Shown here in pieces: positions 1 through 7,108 of a DNA stretch of 26,419 nucleotides. This DNA is from Symbiodinium natans (Eukaryota > Sar > Dinophyceae > Suessiales > Symbiodiniaceae), in NCBI GenBank assembly GCA_905221605.1, contig CAJNDS010002540.1, positions 347,501 to 373,919 of the forward strand. The letters are read 5' to 3'. The translations under genes were made by a program, and so were the position numbers. A model generated the notes under the pieces. It did no database searches. It worked only from the letters and a program-made list of their open reading frames with translations, and was not told the DNA's origin. Numbering within the stretch: the first letter of the stretch is position 1; each line of letters starts with the position of its first letter.

Positions 1-2
1 AC

Positions 3-215
3 CCTAAAAAACCGGCGCGCCTCGCGCAGCAAGCGGAGCCACTCGCCCTGCTGGAATGCCGCTGCGCGACTGAGGAGCTCTTCGCGACCGCCCGGGCCAT
101 GCTTGATGGATGGCCGGGCCAGGAGCATGCGTGGCGCCAGGAGAAAAAGTTTCCACGCTCGGAGGGTCACCCCATCGTCATCCCCAGCGGATCGCAAACA
201 ACAAGGGCTGCATGA
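3..215 (+). pseudogene. Unidentified coding-like fragment open at the left window edge
   Basis: An open frame runs from the window edge to a TGA at 213-215, about 70 codons. It has the GC-rich, Ala/Glu/Arg-rich composition of the neighbouring retroelement proteins and contains the segment EKKFPRSEGHPIVIP. I do not recognise a domain. It may be the end of a longer gene or a retroelement fragment starting left of the window. After the stop, 216-540 shows no coding signal that I trust. Confidence 0.3.
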
Positions 216-543
216 GTGCAGCGAGCGTGCCAGGGTGGCACTCCTGCAGCGCGGTGACGGTGTCTGCCCAGGAGGCCCAATACGCCTACGCCGCATGCCT
301 GTGCCCTAGCTGGCGACAAGCCAAGGCCACCCATGCGCAGTGGCAAGTGGGCTCGCCGCTCGCTCTCAGGCGGAGGTCACCCTGAACCCCCGTCTCCGCA
401 TGGCGTGCACACGTGTGATGCGTTTCCCGCCTTAGTTGCGCTGGCCAATATGAAGTGGGCACGGACTACCCTCATGCGGCACACTGGGCCCAACTTTTTT
501 ACTTTGCGCATACTCTTTTTTCCTCCGCCGCAACAGTCTCGCG

Positions 544-650
544 CGCATCACGCACGCAAGGGCATCCTGGAGGGTTGCTCAGCCTCGGCGAGCTCCAGGA
601 CCCAACCGAGCGGTGTGTTCGTCTCCGGCAACAGGCTGTTTCGGGGTCCT
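544..650 (-). pseudogene. C-terminal tail fragment of a RING/RLE-type LINE (copy G)
   Basis: The plus-strand sequence here closely matches 10852-10945, which encodes the last residues of LINE copy B. The minus-strand product ends in a WVLELAEAEQ-type helix and PLRA, then a TGA at 548-550. Compared with copy B there is a 2-bp deletion that shifts the frame near its upstream end. Only the last 30 or so codons remain. The 650-860 stretch between this piece and LINE copy A holds a run of ten T (about 757-766) that could be a decayed A-tail of a minus-strand element, and otherwise nothing recognised. Confidence 0.6.
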
Positions 651-861
651 ACTGGGCTCAAGTAGGACACTCCTGAGCCTCAAAACGGCTGCAGTGGGCA
701 GTGGTGAACTCTTCCGACGGGGTAGCTAACGGCTCAAGCCCTCGGAGTGTTGGGAGTTTTTTTTTCCTCGCTCCTTTTTGCTGCTGCATGAGGGTTCGCG
801 GTCCCTGTGCACCCTATGGTTCGGGAGGGGCGGGGCGGGGAGGACGGAGGTCCAGGGCCCG

Positions 862-1590
862 TCAGGTGCGGAGAGGCAAGCGGCTCGGGACTGGTGGGGG
901 TGGGGCTGCTTCAGAGGCGGCAGCGCCCAGGAGGTCGCTCAACTCCAAGGCTTCCCCATCAACATTGGCCGCGATGGCGAGGGGCAGCGAGAGAAGACTC
1001 GCGGCCAGTGCCTGCACGGCTGCAAAGGAGAGGAGGGCTGACCAGCGGGCGACGTAAGCGGCCCAGGCGCTGGATCGCAGCAGGGGAGGGGCTGCGCGGG
1101 AGCGGCTACGAGCGAGGAGTCGGATGAACTGGGCTGCCTCCTCGCTCCATCGCCCTCCGAGCTCAATCCCGACCACAACCAGCCGGCACCGTGCGGAGCG
1201 GAGGAGTTCGGGGTATGTCCGCTCTTTGGCCTTTCGAGCGACGCGCAGGGCAGCTCCGGCTGTGAGGCGTTGGTGACGGCGAGCCTGCCCTGCCGAGTCC
1301 AAAGCTGACACGAGCGTGGTGTCGACTGCCAACTGGGCGCCACTCCAAAGGGGAAGGCCGTTGGCGATGACCTCTATGCGCCGCTCGTCCTGCCGTTGGA
1401 CAACGAGGTTGAGGTCGCGCAGCAGCACGTTGGTGGCGACAGTGGCCCCGGCCTCTCTGCAGACACGAGCGGCAGCTCGCTCGAGCGGGACAGCGCGCGA
1501 GCGCAACAAACCCGAGCGTGGGCAAGAAGCACTGTGGTCGCCATAAGCATCCAAGCGGCGCCGACACGGGCACAGGGCAGGAACCAGGGG
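862..1590 (-). pseudogene. LINE copy A, 3' half: zinc knuckle and restriction-like endonuclease domain
   Basis: The minus-strand frame carries a cysteine/histidine knuckle (C-x-C-x9-H-x3-C, with GDH), then PLERAAARVCREAG, RRIEVIANGLPLW, AVDTTLVS, a KERTYPEL stretch and VVVGIELGGRW. This order fits the C-terminal zinc knuckle followed by the PD-(D/E)XK-like endonuclease of R2/NeSL-type LINEs. In such elements it nicks the target DNA to prime reverse transcription. The frame ends at 862 with an SRLPLRT-like tail. It begins abruptly at 1590, where codons for PLVPALCPC continue directly from the LRRLRLQL codons that stop at 7109. This is therefore the downstream half of the LINE that runs from 10690 to 7109, separated by the 5.5-kb insertion. 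The assignment to a specific LINE clade is inference. Confidence 0.8.
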
Positions 1591-1709
1591 GTTCAGGCTC
1601 CATCCCTTGTGCAGCACATCACAGTTCGCTCTACGCCGGCTCACTCTTTTTTGACAGATGTTGCTCGGAAGTCGCACGCGGTGCATTGCAGGAAAACCGA
1701 GAGACCCCC
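1591..1709 (-). repeat. Split direct repeat B2 (outer right end of the element)
   Basis: This 119-bp sequence is identical to 1966-2084. It forms the outer 3' end of the element on its sense strand and abuts LINE sequence at 1590/1591. Confidence 0.85.
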
Positions 1710-1841
1710 TATAGGTGAGATCCGTGAGACTTGATCGGTCTTGAGTGGAGTGCTCTGCAAAGGTCTTGCGGCCTTGAGTCAAGCGAGACTCCTGGGGACG
1801 GCGGTCCCTGTAGAAATTGGGGTGAGGAGGGTGGGTTGTTT
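1710..1841 (-). other. Spacer between A2 and B2 of the retroelement
   Basis: This 132-bp stretch separates repeat A2 from repeat B2. It has no second copy in the window and no convincing ORF of its own. A short frame enters it from A2 (gag start codons reused) and ends at 1709. I see no recombinase motif. Confidence 0.6.
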
Positions 1842-1965
1842 GAAAAAGATTGCTGAGCTGCTGCCTGCACGTCCTGGAGCCTGAAGTTACCGTGCATACA
1901 TGTTAGCAACAAGAAGATGGTGCAAAACATGCGTGTAAATCAAAAACCAAAAGTACACACGCAAC
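1842..1965 (-). repeat. Split direct repeat A2 (internal)
   Basis: This 124-bp sequence matches 6985-7108 with one mismatch (T for G in the GAAGKTACC segment). It directly abuts B1 at 1965/1966, and the palindrome AACGTT (1963-1968) straddles the joint. Confidence 0.85.
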
Positions 1966-2084
1966 GTTCAGGCTCCATCCCTTGTGCAGCACATCACAGT
2001 TCGCTCTACGCCGGCTCACTCTTTTTTGACAGATGTTGCTCGGAAGTCGCACGCGGTGCATTGCAGGAAAACCGAGAGACCCCC
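1966..2084 (-). repeat. Split direct repeat B1 (internal)
   Basis: It is identical over 119 bp to B2 at 1591-1709 and contiguous with A2. The 228 bp from 2085 to 2312, between B1 and the pol stop codon, contain no ORF that I can assign. Here a tyrosine recombinase gene would be expected in a typical DIRS-order element. Confidence 0.85.
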
Positions 2085-2312
2085 ACTTCAGTCTTCCGGG
2101 CAACACTGTGATCATGCCTCTCACCCCTTCCGCGACGCAGTGTTGACCTGGGCACGGGTAAGAGATGCTAAGTTCACGTGCATAAGAGCCGAAGAGAGCT
2201 TATGTTCTAGTGAGCATTGCCGAAACGGGCCCCCTTTTTTCTGAGCTATGCGAGCTGTGCGTGCGGTCTTCCCTGGTGCGCAGGGTTCCCCGCGGCCTGC
2301 GGTGGCAACTTG

Positions 2313-5300
2313 CTAGCTGGATGCTGCCAACAAGGAGTTGGGCCAGTGTGCATCCGGCGGGTGGAGCGAAATGCATTGGCAGTTTTCTGCTAAAAATGCC
2401 AGGGGCATCCGCACCCGTTCGGCGTTGCGATGGATAAATCGGTGCAGTTTATCCCGGCTGAGCTCGTCTGCCCAGGTGTTCTTTTCCCCTGCAAGATGGG
2501 AGACTGCCAATTGCACGTTGTGGCGGTGTGCCCAGTCCGCCACCATGCGCAGGAAGGTGCTTAATGGTTCTGCAGTGCTGAAAAGCTTATTTATACCGCT
2601 TTCTGCTGCGGTGTTGTCGCAGCCAGTAGGCAGGATGAATTGCATGCGGTGCCCGCGCATGCGCTGCCAGGCGAGCTGCAGCAGCGCCAATTGTGCAAGC
2701 ACTTCGAAACAGGCTATGTAGAGCTGCGCGTCATCTTTCAGTTGTGGCCATATGGCCCGTACTTCAGTCATGCAGAAAATTTCGCTGAACCATGCGAAGC
2801 CCGAGCTGGTGCAGATCCATCCGCCTATGCCGACCTTGGTGCCTTTTGCCATTGCGTCTGCAGCGCTAAGGCATTGAAGCATGGCTGGTAGCTGAAGAGG
2901 GACGCGGTTGCTGTGCTTGAACACTTGTTCTAGCCAAAGTAGTGCATCGCGGCTTTGCCTTTTTAGATGCACCTCATGCCTGTGTGGATCTGCGAGTCGG
3001 ACCCAAGTGCGTTGGGAGCTCTTGGGGACTCGTGGGACATCTGCCTTGCTTTCAATCTTGATGTTGCCAACTTCCAGGAGTTTGGCTTGTTTTGGCAGCC
3101 ACATGCCTGCTGTGTGCTGCACGCACGCCCGATCGTCTAGCGATTGGTAAAAATGCGTCCATTGCGATGCTGGTATGCTGTGCAGGGTGCCCTTGGCACT
3201 GTGCAGGTCGTTGTATAACGGTGCAAGAAACGGGCGGAGCTGAGGCGACATGGTGGTTGCCCATGTAAGAAGGCCTAGCACGGCCTCCAGGGCCCTGCGA
3301 TGCACTTTCGGGGTGCGGCGCAGCGCTGCAAGCTGCTCTAGGAGTTTGCAGATTTTGGTCTGCACGAGTTGCACGGTGTCGGTCAAGAGATCGAAGGACC
3401 AACCGCACCAAGTGATGCAGTGCCCGATCTGTGCTTTTTTCCAACTGATGGGGGCGTTGACCGCGGCTAGGAAGCATATGATCAGGCAAGTGAGCTCTGT
3501 GCTGTGCTGTGCCGCCAACATTGCGAATATGTCATCGACATACAGGAAGCTGCGGTGCGGCCTGTGGCTAATGAGGTGGTGCATTATGCGGTGCAATACG
3601 GAGCCGAGGCGCTGCCACCAATAGCTGCTGAAACGTGCTCCGAAATGGCACACTTTATAGAAATAAAGTTTATCTTTATGCCTGAAAAGAAGAGTGCCGC
3701 GCTCATCTTCCCTGACAACGCAGGCTTTATGCGCTGCTTTGAAGTCAAGCGATAGGCCGTGCCAGAAACCCGGCGGATCGTGCGGTGCATACGTGAGCTG
3801 CACGTCGCAGACAGTAGGCATTTGCATGCGTTCTGGCAGCGTGCAGCGCGGGTTCAGATTGCATATGGTGCTGTCAAGCACCATACGCGGGTCGCGTCCT
3901 TCAGCTAAAACTACATTTAGCTTCCCTATAGCCGTGCCTTTAGGCCAGCGCTTCTTTGCGTCTTCCTCATTGCCGAGGAATTCCTCAATGTAGTTGCCTT
4001 GCAGTTCCTTATTTATTAGTTCTTGCAATATGTCTGGGTTATTTTCGGCTCGCGTCCAATTGCCCGAGCAGTGCAGTAGCTGCAGTGGTTCGTCAAAATG
4101 CGTTGCTGTGCTGAAGTGGTTTGCGATCCACTGTCCGCTTGCGGGGAGCGGTTCGAATGCACCCGTTGGCACCCCTTCGATGAGAATTTCGACAAGTTTC
4201 TCATCAGGGTCTGCGGTGCGCGATGCCAGTGCCTGAAGCAGGTGAAGGCGAAAGGGTTGATCTTCGCGGATGCTGAGGCAGTTGGCGTCTGTGCAGTTGG
4301 GATGGATGATGGCATGAGCGATTGCTGCAAGTTGCAGCTGCTCTTCCTGGCTCAGGGGGTGCTCATCTTTTGCTGCCTCCAAGTGTTTGCGGATACGGGT
4401 TGCCAGGTCGTGGTCTGCGATGAACGCGAGGAAGGCCTCCCTGAGTTGCTTCAGGCAGGTCGACTGCTGAGGCAGGCATTGGTCGGCTGTGCTGCTATTG
4501 CCAGAACCATCACAGACAATCGGGCGTGGGATCGGAGAAAACTCCGATGGCAGGAGTGAGAGCGCTTGTTGGATGCCAATTGTCGAGCCCAGCTTTTGTG
4601 TTACTGACAAGGCTGCGATGGAGGCAAGCTGCGCAGCCAACGAAGGGGGATATGCAGCGCATTGCGAGCTCATGAACTCACCTGTTGCGGTGCGCTTGTT
4701 TTGCAGGCGCGTGTGTGCTCCTTCCCCGTGCTGGCATGTGCTCTGAAGGTTCGCCAGTTCTTTGTTAGTGCCGCAGAAGGCCCAGGATTTGTGCACGTCC
4801 AGGTCGTGTGCACAGGCCGCAACGTGTGCACATGTGGCCCCGATTTCTTTAAGGAGGTGCACGTTGTCTGGTTGCAGCCAGGACATGGCGTTCGGGGGTT
4901 GTTCGAAACCTCCTGCGGAGCCTTTGGCGAAGCTGGCGCGCAGGAGGGTCCTGCTGCGCTGGTGGATCTCCGTGCTGTCGTTGACGCGTCGCTGTTCTGC
5001 TGAGGTGAGGTTCGGGACACCGTCCATGTGCTCAGGTGTTCGGAGTGGCTTGGGCCCTCCTGGCAGTAGTTTGAGGCGTGAGAATTCTGCGCAGGGCGGT
5101 GCTGACCATATAAACCCTATTAAACCCGACCAGCAGAGGCGTTGCATTACGCGAAAGAAGTCATCTTGCAAGATGTTGTGCTTTGCGTTGATTCGGGCGT
5201 CGATCGGCTCGACGCAGTCGAGGCCCAGAGCTCGAGCTGCTGCGCTGAGCGGTGCGGTGCTACCGGAGAAAAGGTCGAGAAGCAGTCGGGGGGGGCTAGC

Positions 5301-5426
5301 AGTGCCCTGCGAAGGCATTTTGACAGAGGGGCTTGCCCCCTCGTCGGGCCCTGCGCTCGAGCTGGAGCTGCTTGTGCAGGAGTAGGTGCTGTCTGCGCTT
5401 GGTTGCCGAGCATGCGAGGATGGCAT
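2313..5426 (-). CDS. Pol-like protein: C5-methyltransferase-like domain, reverse transcriptase and RNase H
   Basis: This is an intact 1,037-aa frame. Residues 47-280 resemble a C5-cytosine methyltransferase: DLFSGS at 51-56 (motif I, SAM binding), SAPPCAEFS with Cys112 (motif IV, catalytic Cys) and GFEQPP with Glu175 (motif VI-like). A conventional long target-recognition domain is not evident. Residues about 440-740 are an RT with LDFKAAHK (Asp561, motif A) and LYVDD at 628-632 (motif C). Residues about 855-995 are RNase H-like, with the acidic set Asp857, Glu908, Asp937 (CDNTAAES) and Asp987 (WADELSR), of the DIRS style. No protease, integrase or tyrosine recombinase is seen. The same frame stays open upstream through a Pro/Ala-rich linker to an in-frame TGA at 5625-5627. 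The true product may therefore be a gag-pol fusion, and Met at 5426 is only the first ATG. Retrotransposon-borne cytosine methyltransferases are known from dinoflagellates. Activity here is inferred. Confidence 0.85.
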   Translation of the reverse strand: MPSSHARQPSADSTYSCTSSSSSSAGPDEGASPSVKMPSQGTASPPRLLLDLFSGSTAPLSAAARALGLDCVEPIDARINAKHNILQDDFFRVMQRLCWSGLIGFIWSAPPCAEFSRLKLLPGGPKPLRTPEHMDGVPNLTSAEQRRVNDSTEIHQRSRTLLRASFAKGSAGGFEQPPNAMSWLQPDNVHLLKEIGATCAHVAACAHDLDVHKSWAFCGTNKELANLQSTCQHGEGAHTRLQNKRTATGEFMSSQCAAYPPSLAAQLASIAALSVTQKLGSTIGIQQALSLLPSEFSPIPRPIVCDGSGNSSTADQCLPQQSTCLKQLREAFLAFIADHDLATRIRKHLEAAKDEHPLSQEEQLQLAAIAHAIIHPNCTDANCLSIREDQPFRLHLLQALASRTADPDEKLVEILIEGVPTGAFEPLPASGQWIANHFSTATHFDEPLQLLHCSGNWTRAENNPDILQELINKELQGNYIEEFLGNEEDAKKRWPKGTAIGKLNVVLAEGRDPRMVLDSTICNLNPRCTLPERMQMPTVCDVQLTYAPHDPPGFWHGLSLDFKAAHKACVVREDERGTLLFRHKDKLYFYKVCHFGARFSSYWWQRLGSVLHRIMHHLISHRPHRSFLYVDDIFAMLAAQHSTELTCLIICFLAAVNAPISWKKAQIGHCITWCGWSFDLLTDTVQLVQTKICKLLEQLAALRRTPKVHRRALEAVLGLLTWATTMSPQLRPFLAPLYNDLHSAKGTLHSIPASQWTHFYQSLDDRACVQHTAGMWLPKQAKLLEVGNIKIESKADVPRVPKSSQRTWVRLADPHRHEVHLKRQSRDALLWLEQVFKHSNRVPLQLPAMLQCLSAADAMAKGTKVGIGGWICTSSGFAWFSEIFCMTEVRAIWPQLKDDAQLYIACFEVLAQLALLQLAWQRMRGHRMQFILPTGCDNTAAESGINKLFSTAEPLSTFLRMVADWAHRHNVQLAVSHLAGEKNTWADELSRDKLHRFIHRNAERVRMPLAFLAENCQCISLHPPDAHWPNSLLAASS

Positions 5427-5624
5427 GGCATGCGCGGCTTGCTCTGCTTTATGGCTATTAGGGTGAGGCGTGAGAACCCCGGCTGGGGCTGGGTTGGGGT
5501 TAGGTGCTGGTGCAGGCGACGCAGGTGTGCTTTTCCCGGGGCTTAGGGTGCATGTTGGTGCCGGGGGGGGGGCTGGCTGCCTGATGTCCGGCGGGTTTCC
5601 CCGGCTATTGCCCCCCGGACTTTG

Positions 5625-5888
5625 TCAGGTCGATGGCGGGGGTGGCTCTTTGTGTTGCCATGCGGCGTGTTTCTTGCCACATGCTTCGCCGGAGCTGAGC
5701 TTTACTCCGCATATGTGCAAGAATTTGCAGTTGGGGTTGTTGCAGGTCCCCTTATTGAAGCGTATGCAGATTTTCTTGTCTCCCTTGACGGTGACAAGGT
5801 CTGCGGTGCTGTGCGCAGTGGTGGATTGGGCTTGCTTAAGAGCCTCGTTGCGCACCCCTTTGGGGCCTTTGCCACCTTTCCCCTCCCA
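5625..5888 (-). CDS. CCCH zinc-finger, gag-type nucleic-acid-binding module
   Basis: The frame opens after a TAA at 5889-5891 and ends at a TGA at 5625-5627. It starts with a GKGGKGPKG basic stretch, followed by KKICIRFNKGTCNNPNC and KFLHIC. This gives a C-x7-C-x4-C-x4-H type finger, and a second Cys/His cluster (CGKKHAAWQH) follows. Such fingers bind RNA and serve as the nucleocapsid part of retroelement gag proteins. It lies in the same reading frame as the gag-like ORF upstream and the pol ORF downstream. It is therefore best read as an internal part of one gag-pol polyprotein interrupted by stop codons. It ends in a proline run (PPPPST) before the TGA. Confidence 0.65.
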   Translation of the reverse strand, partial: WEGKGGKGPKGVRNEALKQAQSTTAHSTADLVTVKGDKKICIRFNKGTCNNPNCKFLHICGVKLSSGEACGKKHAAWQHKEPPPPST

Positions 5889-5934
5889 TTATAATATTAT
5901 AGGTAAGGGACGCACGCTATAATATTATTAATGG
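5886..5934. repeat. AT-rich imperfect palindrome in the gag-CCCH linker
   Basis: The left arm CCATTATAATATTATAG (5886-5902) is the reverse complement of the right arm CTATAATATTATTAATGG (5917-5934), apart from one extra base. The loop is 14 bp. On the minus strand it brings in-frame TAA codons at 5928-5930, 5925-5927 and 5889-5891. It sits between two lysine/glycine-rich stretches of the gag frame, so it may be an inserted mini-element, an intron-like insertion or a transcript hairpin. Confidence 0.75.
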
Positions 5935-5990
5935 TTGCGTTTCATGCGTACGGACACCAGGCCAGTATCTTGACACCCTAACCTCTGTCT

Positions 5991-7073
5991 CTAGGAGTTA
6001 ATCTGTTGAGTCGTGAAGGTAACAGCCAGGATGGGAGAATGAGGGTGAAAAGGGCCAAATAATAAGTCCTTTAAGCCCTTGGGGTCCTTGCCTTTGCCTT
6101 TGGGTTGCTTGGGTGGGCGCGGGCGGGGCTGAAGCAGGGTATGGATATCGCTGCGGATGTGTGTGAGCTCGTGCAAGGAGTCGTCTAATGACCAGCCGCG
6201 CTGGCACATGGACGCTAGTTCAGACCATATCTTTCTGTCTGCCGCCAAGAGTTCTGACATGTTGATGGTGCGGAGTCCGAGTTCAGGTGCAGGGCTGTTT
6301 GTTGCATAGTCAAGGACGCCGTCTAGTTCTTTCAGGGCAGCAAGGTGTGCCCCGCCACAGAGCGCGATGGCGTTGCGGAAAACCTGCTGGGTTTTTGCCA
6401 ACCAGCCATGCGTAAGTCGGTTGGGGTCGATGTTGAGTTCTGGCGTGTCGTCAATAAGTGCAGCGCTGATAAGCTGTGCCTCTGTGCGAAGGACCTTGCC
6501 CGTGCGGGCCACGAGCAGTTCCTGATATTGACGCTCGGACATGCGTAGCTGCCAAGGCACCCATTGCGGTGCGTTGCCGGGGCGGAACCATTGGTACACA
6601 ATGCTGAGTAGGCGAATGCTAGGCATAGAATTGCCGTCGAGGATTTCCCCCGGGTAGTTTGCCGTGAAGGTATCTTTCATGTTTTGGACTGCGGCCGGCG
6701 TGAGGCGGGGCGGTGCGTGCTCTGCCCAGACGTTCTCTGCAACAGGCGCAGCGCGGACGCTGGCTGGAGGGGGTGGTTCCCCTCGTGCTAGGGCCGGTGC
6801 GGTGCCGGAGGTGTGCGTGTGGCATCTGTCAAGGAAGCGGCGAAGGCGGCCGATGACTGGGCTGTATGCGATGTCTTCGACTTGAAGCTCTTCCCAGAGT
6901 TCTCGGGGCTGGGCGTGTAGCCACGCGTCAAGGTAGTGCTGCTGTGGCACACTGTAGGCAAAATCTGCAATAGTCTGGTATCCGGAAAAAGATTGCTGAG
7001 CTGCTGCCTGCACGTCCTGGAGCCTGAAGGTACCGTGCATACATGTTAGCAACAAGAAGATGGTGCAAAACAT
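5991..7073 (-). CDS. Gag-like protein of the DIRS/Ngaro-like element
   Basis: This is a 360-aa ORF on the element's sense strand. Its first codons lie inside repeat A1. The annotated Met gives a hydrophobic start (MFCTIFLLLTCMHG). Met12 (MHGTFRLQDV) is an equally plausible start. The body is largely helical with no catalytic motif that I recognise. It ends in a basic KQPKGKGKDPKGLK stretch like that of gag proteins that bind nucleic acid, and then a TAG at 5991-5993. Position first in the element, a basic tail and a following CCCH finger support a gag role. It lies in the same frame as the CCCH module and pol (1,587 codons from 7073 to 2313 with only stops between). Confidence 0.7.
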   Translation of the reverse strand: MFCTIFLLLTCMHGTFRLQDVQAAAQQSFSGYQTIADFAYSVPQQHYLDAWLHAQPRELWEELQVEDIAYSPVIGRLRRFLDRCHTHTSGTAPALARGEPPPPASVRAAPVAENVWAEHAPPRLTPAAVQNMKDTFTANYPGEILDGNSMPSIRLLSIVYQWFRPGNAPQWVPWQLRMSERQYQELLVARTGKVLRTEAQLISAALIDDTPELNIDPNRLTHGWLAKTQQVFRNAIALCGGAHLAALKELDGVLDYATNSPAPELGLRTINMSELLAADRKIWSELASMCQRGWSLDDSLHELTHIRSDIHTLLQPRPRPPKQPKGKGKDPKGLKDLLFGPFHPHSPILAVTFTTQQINS

Positions 7074-7108
7074 GCGTGTAAATCAAAAACCAAAAGTACA
7101 CACGCAAC
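6985..7108 (-). repeat. Split direct repeat A1 (outer left end of the element)
   Basis: This 124-bp copy of A2 has one mismatch. Its outer edge at 7108 abuts LINE sequence. The gag-like start codons (ATG at 7073, and Met12 at 7040) lie within it. Confidence 0.85.

Larger units (their letters stand above)
1591..7108 (-). mobile_element. DIRS/Ngaro-like retroelement with split direct repeats and a cytosine-methyltransferase-like domain
   Basis: The element is read on the minus strand as A1 (7108-6985), gag-like ORF, CCCH module, methyltransferase-RT-RNase H ORF, B1 (2084-1966), A2 (1965-1842), a 132-bp spacer and B2 (1709-1591). The A1...B1A2...B2 order is the split-direct-repeat layout known for PAT and Ngaro members of the DIRS order. 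The B1-A2 joint is what a circle closed from B2 to A1 would contain. The insertion interrupts a LINE exactly between 1590 and 7109 with no target duplication, which fits tyrosine-recombinase integration. No recombinase ORF is visible, so this copy may depend on one supplied in trans or may have lost it. The two repeat pairs show 1 mismatch in 243 bp, so the copy looks young compared with its frameshifted LINE host. Confidence 0.85.

Noticed and set aside
862-1782. A single 306-aa gene spanning 862-1782
   Set aside because: Its first 60 or so codons come from repeat B2 and the spacer of the inserted element. Only 862-1590 is LINE sequence, so the ORF is a fusion artefact.
1903-2124. A separate small gene sharing sequence with the 862-1782 ORF
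   Set aside because: The shared part is simply repeat B1, identical to B2. It carries no domain.
1842-7108. Reading the A copies as the LTRs of an LTR retrotransposon
   Set aside because: The LINE resumes at 1590, not next to A2. The second repeat pair (B) and the zero-length target duplication fit split direct repeats better, and no integrase or protease is seen.
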